A stretch of DNA of 64,000 nucleotides from Gorsachius magnificus (taxonomy: Eukaryota > Chordata > Aves > Pelecaniformes > Ardeidae): NCBI GenBank assembly GCA_034008185.1, contig CM067109.1, forward strand, positions 61,000,801 to 61,064,800. The letters run 5' to 3'. Shown here one piece after another: positions 62,503 to 64,000 of this stretch. Every line of letters starts with the position of its first letter. The first letter of the stretch is position 1. Both the position numbers and the translations under genes were made by a program. The notes beneath the pieces are model-generated. The model saw only the letters and a list, made by a program, of their open reading frames with translations. It did not search any database and was not told where the DNA came from.

Positions 62503-64000
62503 CTGCAGAGAGAGTTTTCCCTTTCTATCAGTAAATTACAACATAAAATTAATTGTAAAGCAGTACTCAGACACAACTGATGCTAAAAGAAGTCCTTAGA
62601 GCTAGTTAATACTGACATGACATCCTGCCAGGCTCTCCAGTGGTACTAAAACCGTGGAAACAAGAAGTAGTCTTCAAGGATTTAGCCCAACAGTTCTACA
62701 GTAATACCTTCATTGAAAAGCTTCCTATTAAAATACTCTCTACCACACATGAGATATTAACTCTGTGCTTGAGTACAGTGCAGCAGAAAAGTGTGATATT
62801 TCTCTTTTCTGGGCCAATGTTATTAACGTGTAGTTGATACCTCACTCCTGAGCTAACATACAAATGTCTGTTTATTACTGTTTACCCCCATTAGCACTGA
62901 AAAGGTGGAAAGGAAATAGACTCTTGCTTCTTTCATATCCTGAAAGAAAACAATTTGCTAATTTTCCCTTAGAGGACAAATAATGACATTCCGGGTAACA
63001 CCACCTCACAAACATTACTGAAAGCAACAACCAGGCATACAGAACCTTTATTGCTAGCAATTAAGTGACATTGAGGCATTAACTTTGAAACTCAATACCT
63101 TGTTGAGATGGTGGTAAGAAATGGCATTTTTTACATTTCACACCAGACACCTAACCATTGAACATTATACAAGCACTTATATATTCACTATACAAAGGCA
63201 CACAAAAACCATTTTTGGACCAGAACAGCAGCTCCTGTTTAGTGAACTTTTAATATCAACTGTTTTCAACTGCAAGGAGAGATCTACAGAGAGGTCAGGT
63301 AAGATGCCAGTGGTACATCTCTCTACCTTTCAGTTATGTACATCTGAAGTATCAGCTTTAACCATCCCTCTAAATTTTACTTTCATATTCATCTTTCACA
63401 TTTACACTTTTAATTTCGTCAATGTCAGTTGAAACCACTCAGGAACCACACTGGGGTCATGGAGTTCATGACAAAGAGGTGGGGAGAGAGGCATTCTCTC
63501 TACATGTGTGTGGAGCTGTCTGGAAGCTTGCATAACCCAAGGAAATCAGTGCTTCTGCTCAATCCTTTATGTATTCCAAAAACAGCAGCAGACACGTGCT
63601 ATCTTTTTTAATAGCAGGGAATAAAATTGCAAATGAATAGTCAGCACTTAAACAGCAGTGTAAGTGGGCTCACATGTCAGACAGAGATTTACAAGCAGGG
63701 CTGCAGCCATTGCACAAACTCGTAATCTAGGTATTTAGCTACTAAAGAATATTTCCATGGTGGAATGTGCAGGAAGGATAGGAGAGAGATTTAGAATATC
63801 AAGAGATTCAGACAGCTGAGATTATTCTGTAGAGTAGTGAGCTGTCTTTTTCCCCCCTCCCTCTATTTCTGCCGAGAATGCATAAGCTTTGCTAACACTA
63901 GGATTATTCCATTTAGGCTACTGTTTCCTTCAGGTCAGCGTAGTGTAGAGCTTGCACGCCAAATCCTTTCAGGTAGGTTTCATGCTACATTTAATTATAT
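62503..64000. other. No confident feature; upstream exons of the inferred gene expected to the right
   Basis: A minus-strand frame VSGVKCKKCHFLPPSQQ near 63097-63150 has donor AACAAG|GTATTG and a weak acceptor, but leaves phase 1, whereas the exon at 62502 needs phase 2. Nothing else stands out. Confidence 0.4.

Noticed and set aside
1..64000. tRNA, rRNA, CRISPR arrays, bacterial operons, riboswitches
   Set aside because: None recognised; the base composition, repeats and splice-site exons are those of a bird nuclear genome.

Overview
Organism and character. This is AT-rich vertebrate nuclear DNA, almost certainly from a bird. CR1 LINE fragments make up nearly all of the recognisable repeat content. 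They carry the typical avian 3' tails (ATTCTRTR-type octamers or ATTCT-type pentamers). There are also two avian-type ERV LTRs, one preserved end to end. I see no SINE, no L1 and no prokaryotic gene organisation, and I found no tRNA, rRNA or CRISPR array. The species cannot be fixed from the sequence.

Main content. Most long reading frames are chance frames. Reading the minus strand for splice sites gives a different picture: a series of short open exons (27-224 nt) with good acceptors and donors runs right to left across the window. The best run is 14 candidate exons from 45000 down to 709. Their splice phases agree at every junction, giving about 413 codons. At several junctions the phase was not used to choose the boundary, so the agreement counts as evidence. 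A second run of five (62502 to 52610, about 177 codons) is also phase-consistent and probably belongs to the same gene. The link between the two runs is unresolved. The gene has no start or stop that I can place, so both ends lie outside the window. I do not recognise the protein. It is moderately cysteine-rich, with a leucine-rich, helix-like end at the left edge, and I assign no function.

Layout. 1-14704 holds the downstream exons (709-898, 1945-2068, 5824-5864, 7398-7462, 12275-12450, 14662-14704), a small CR1 piece at 5555-5709 and an isolated stop-containing ORF at 10361-10573. 14705-29233 holds exons at 25828-25895, 27696-27741, 28321-28376, 28640-28666 and 29118-29233, with a CR1 tail plus pentamer repeat near 22.9 kb. 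29234-45000 holds exons at 32195-32320, 39883-39945 and 44899-45000, several CR1 copies of different ages, and a 642-bp solo LTR at 37866-38507. 45001-64000 is repeat-rich: a 1.3-kb CR1 (45810-47130), a 39-bp tandem duplication (49861-49938), an LTR fragment (50461-51000), a pentanucleotide array grown from a CR1 tail (51379-51550), a CR1 reverse-transcriptase fragment (54560-55068) and a young CR1 nested in an ancient one (55835-57102). The five upstream exon candidates lie among them.

Limits. All exon calls come from reading by eye: open frame, splice consensus and phase, with no alignment or transcript data. Exons whose boundary was chosen partly by phase are marked and given lower confidence.
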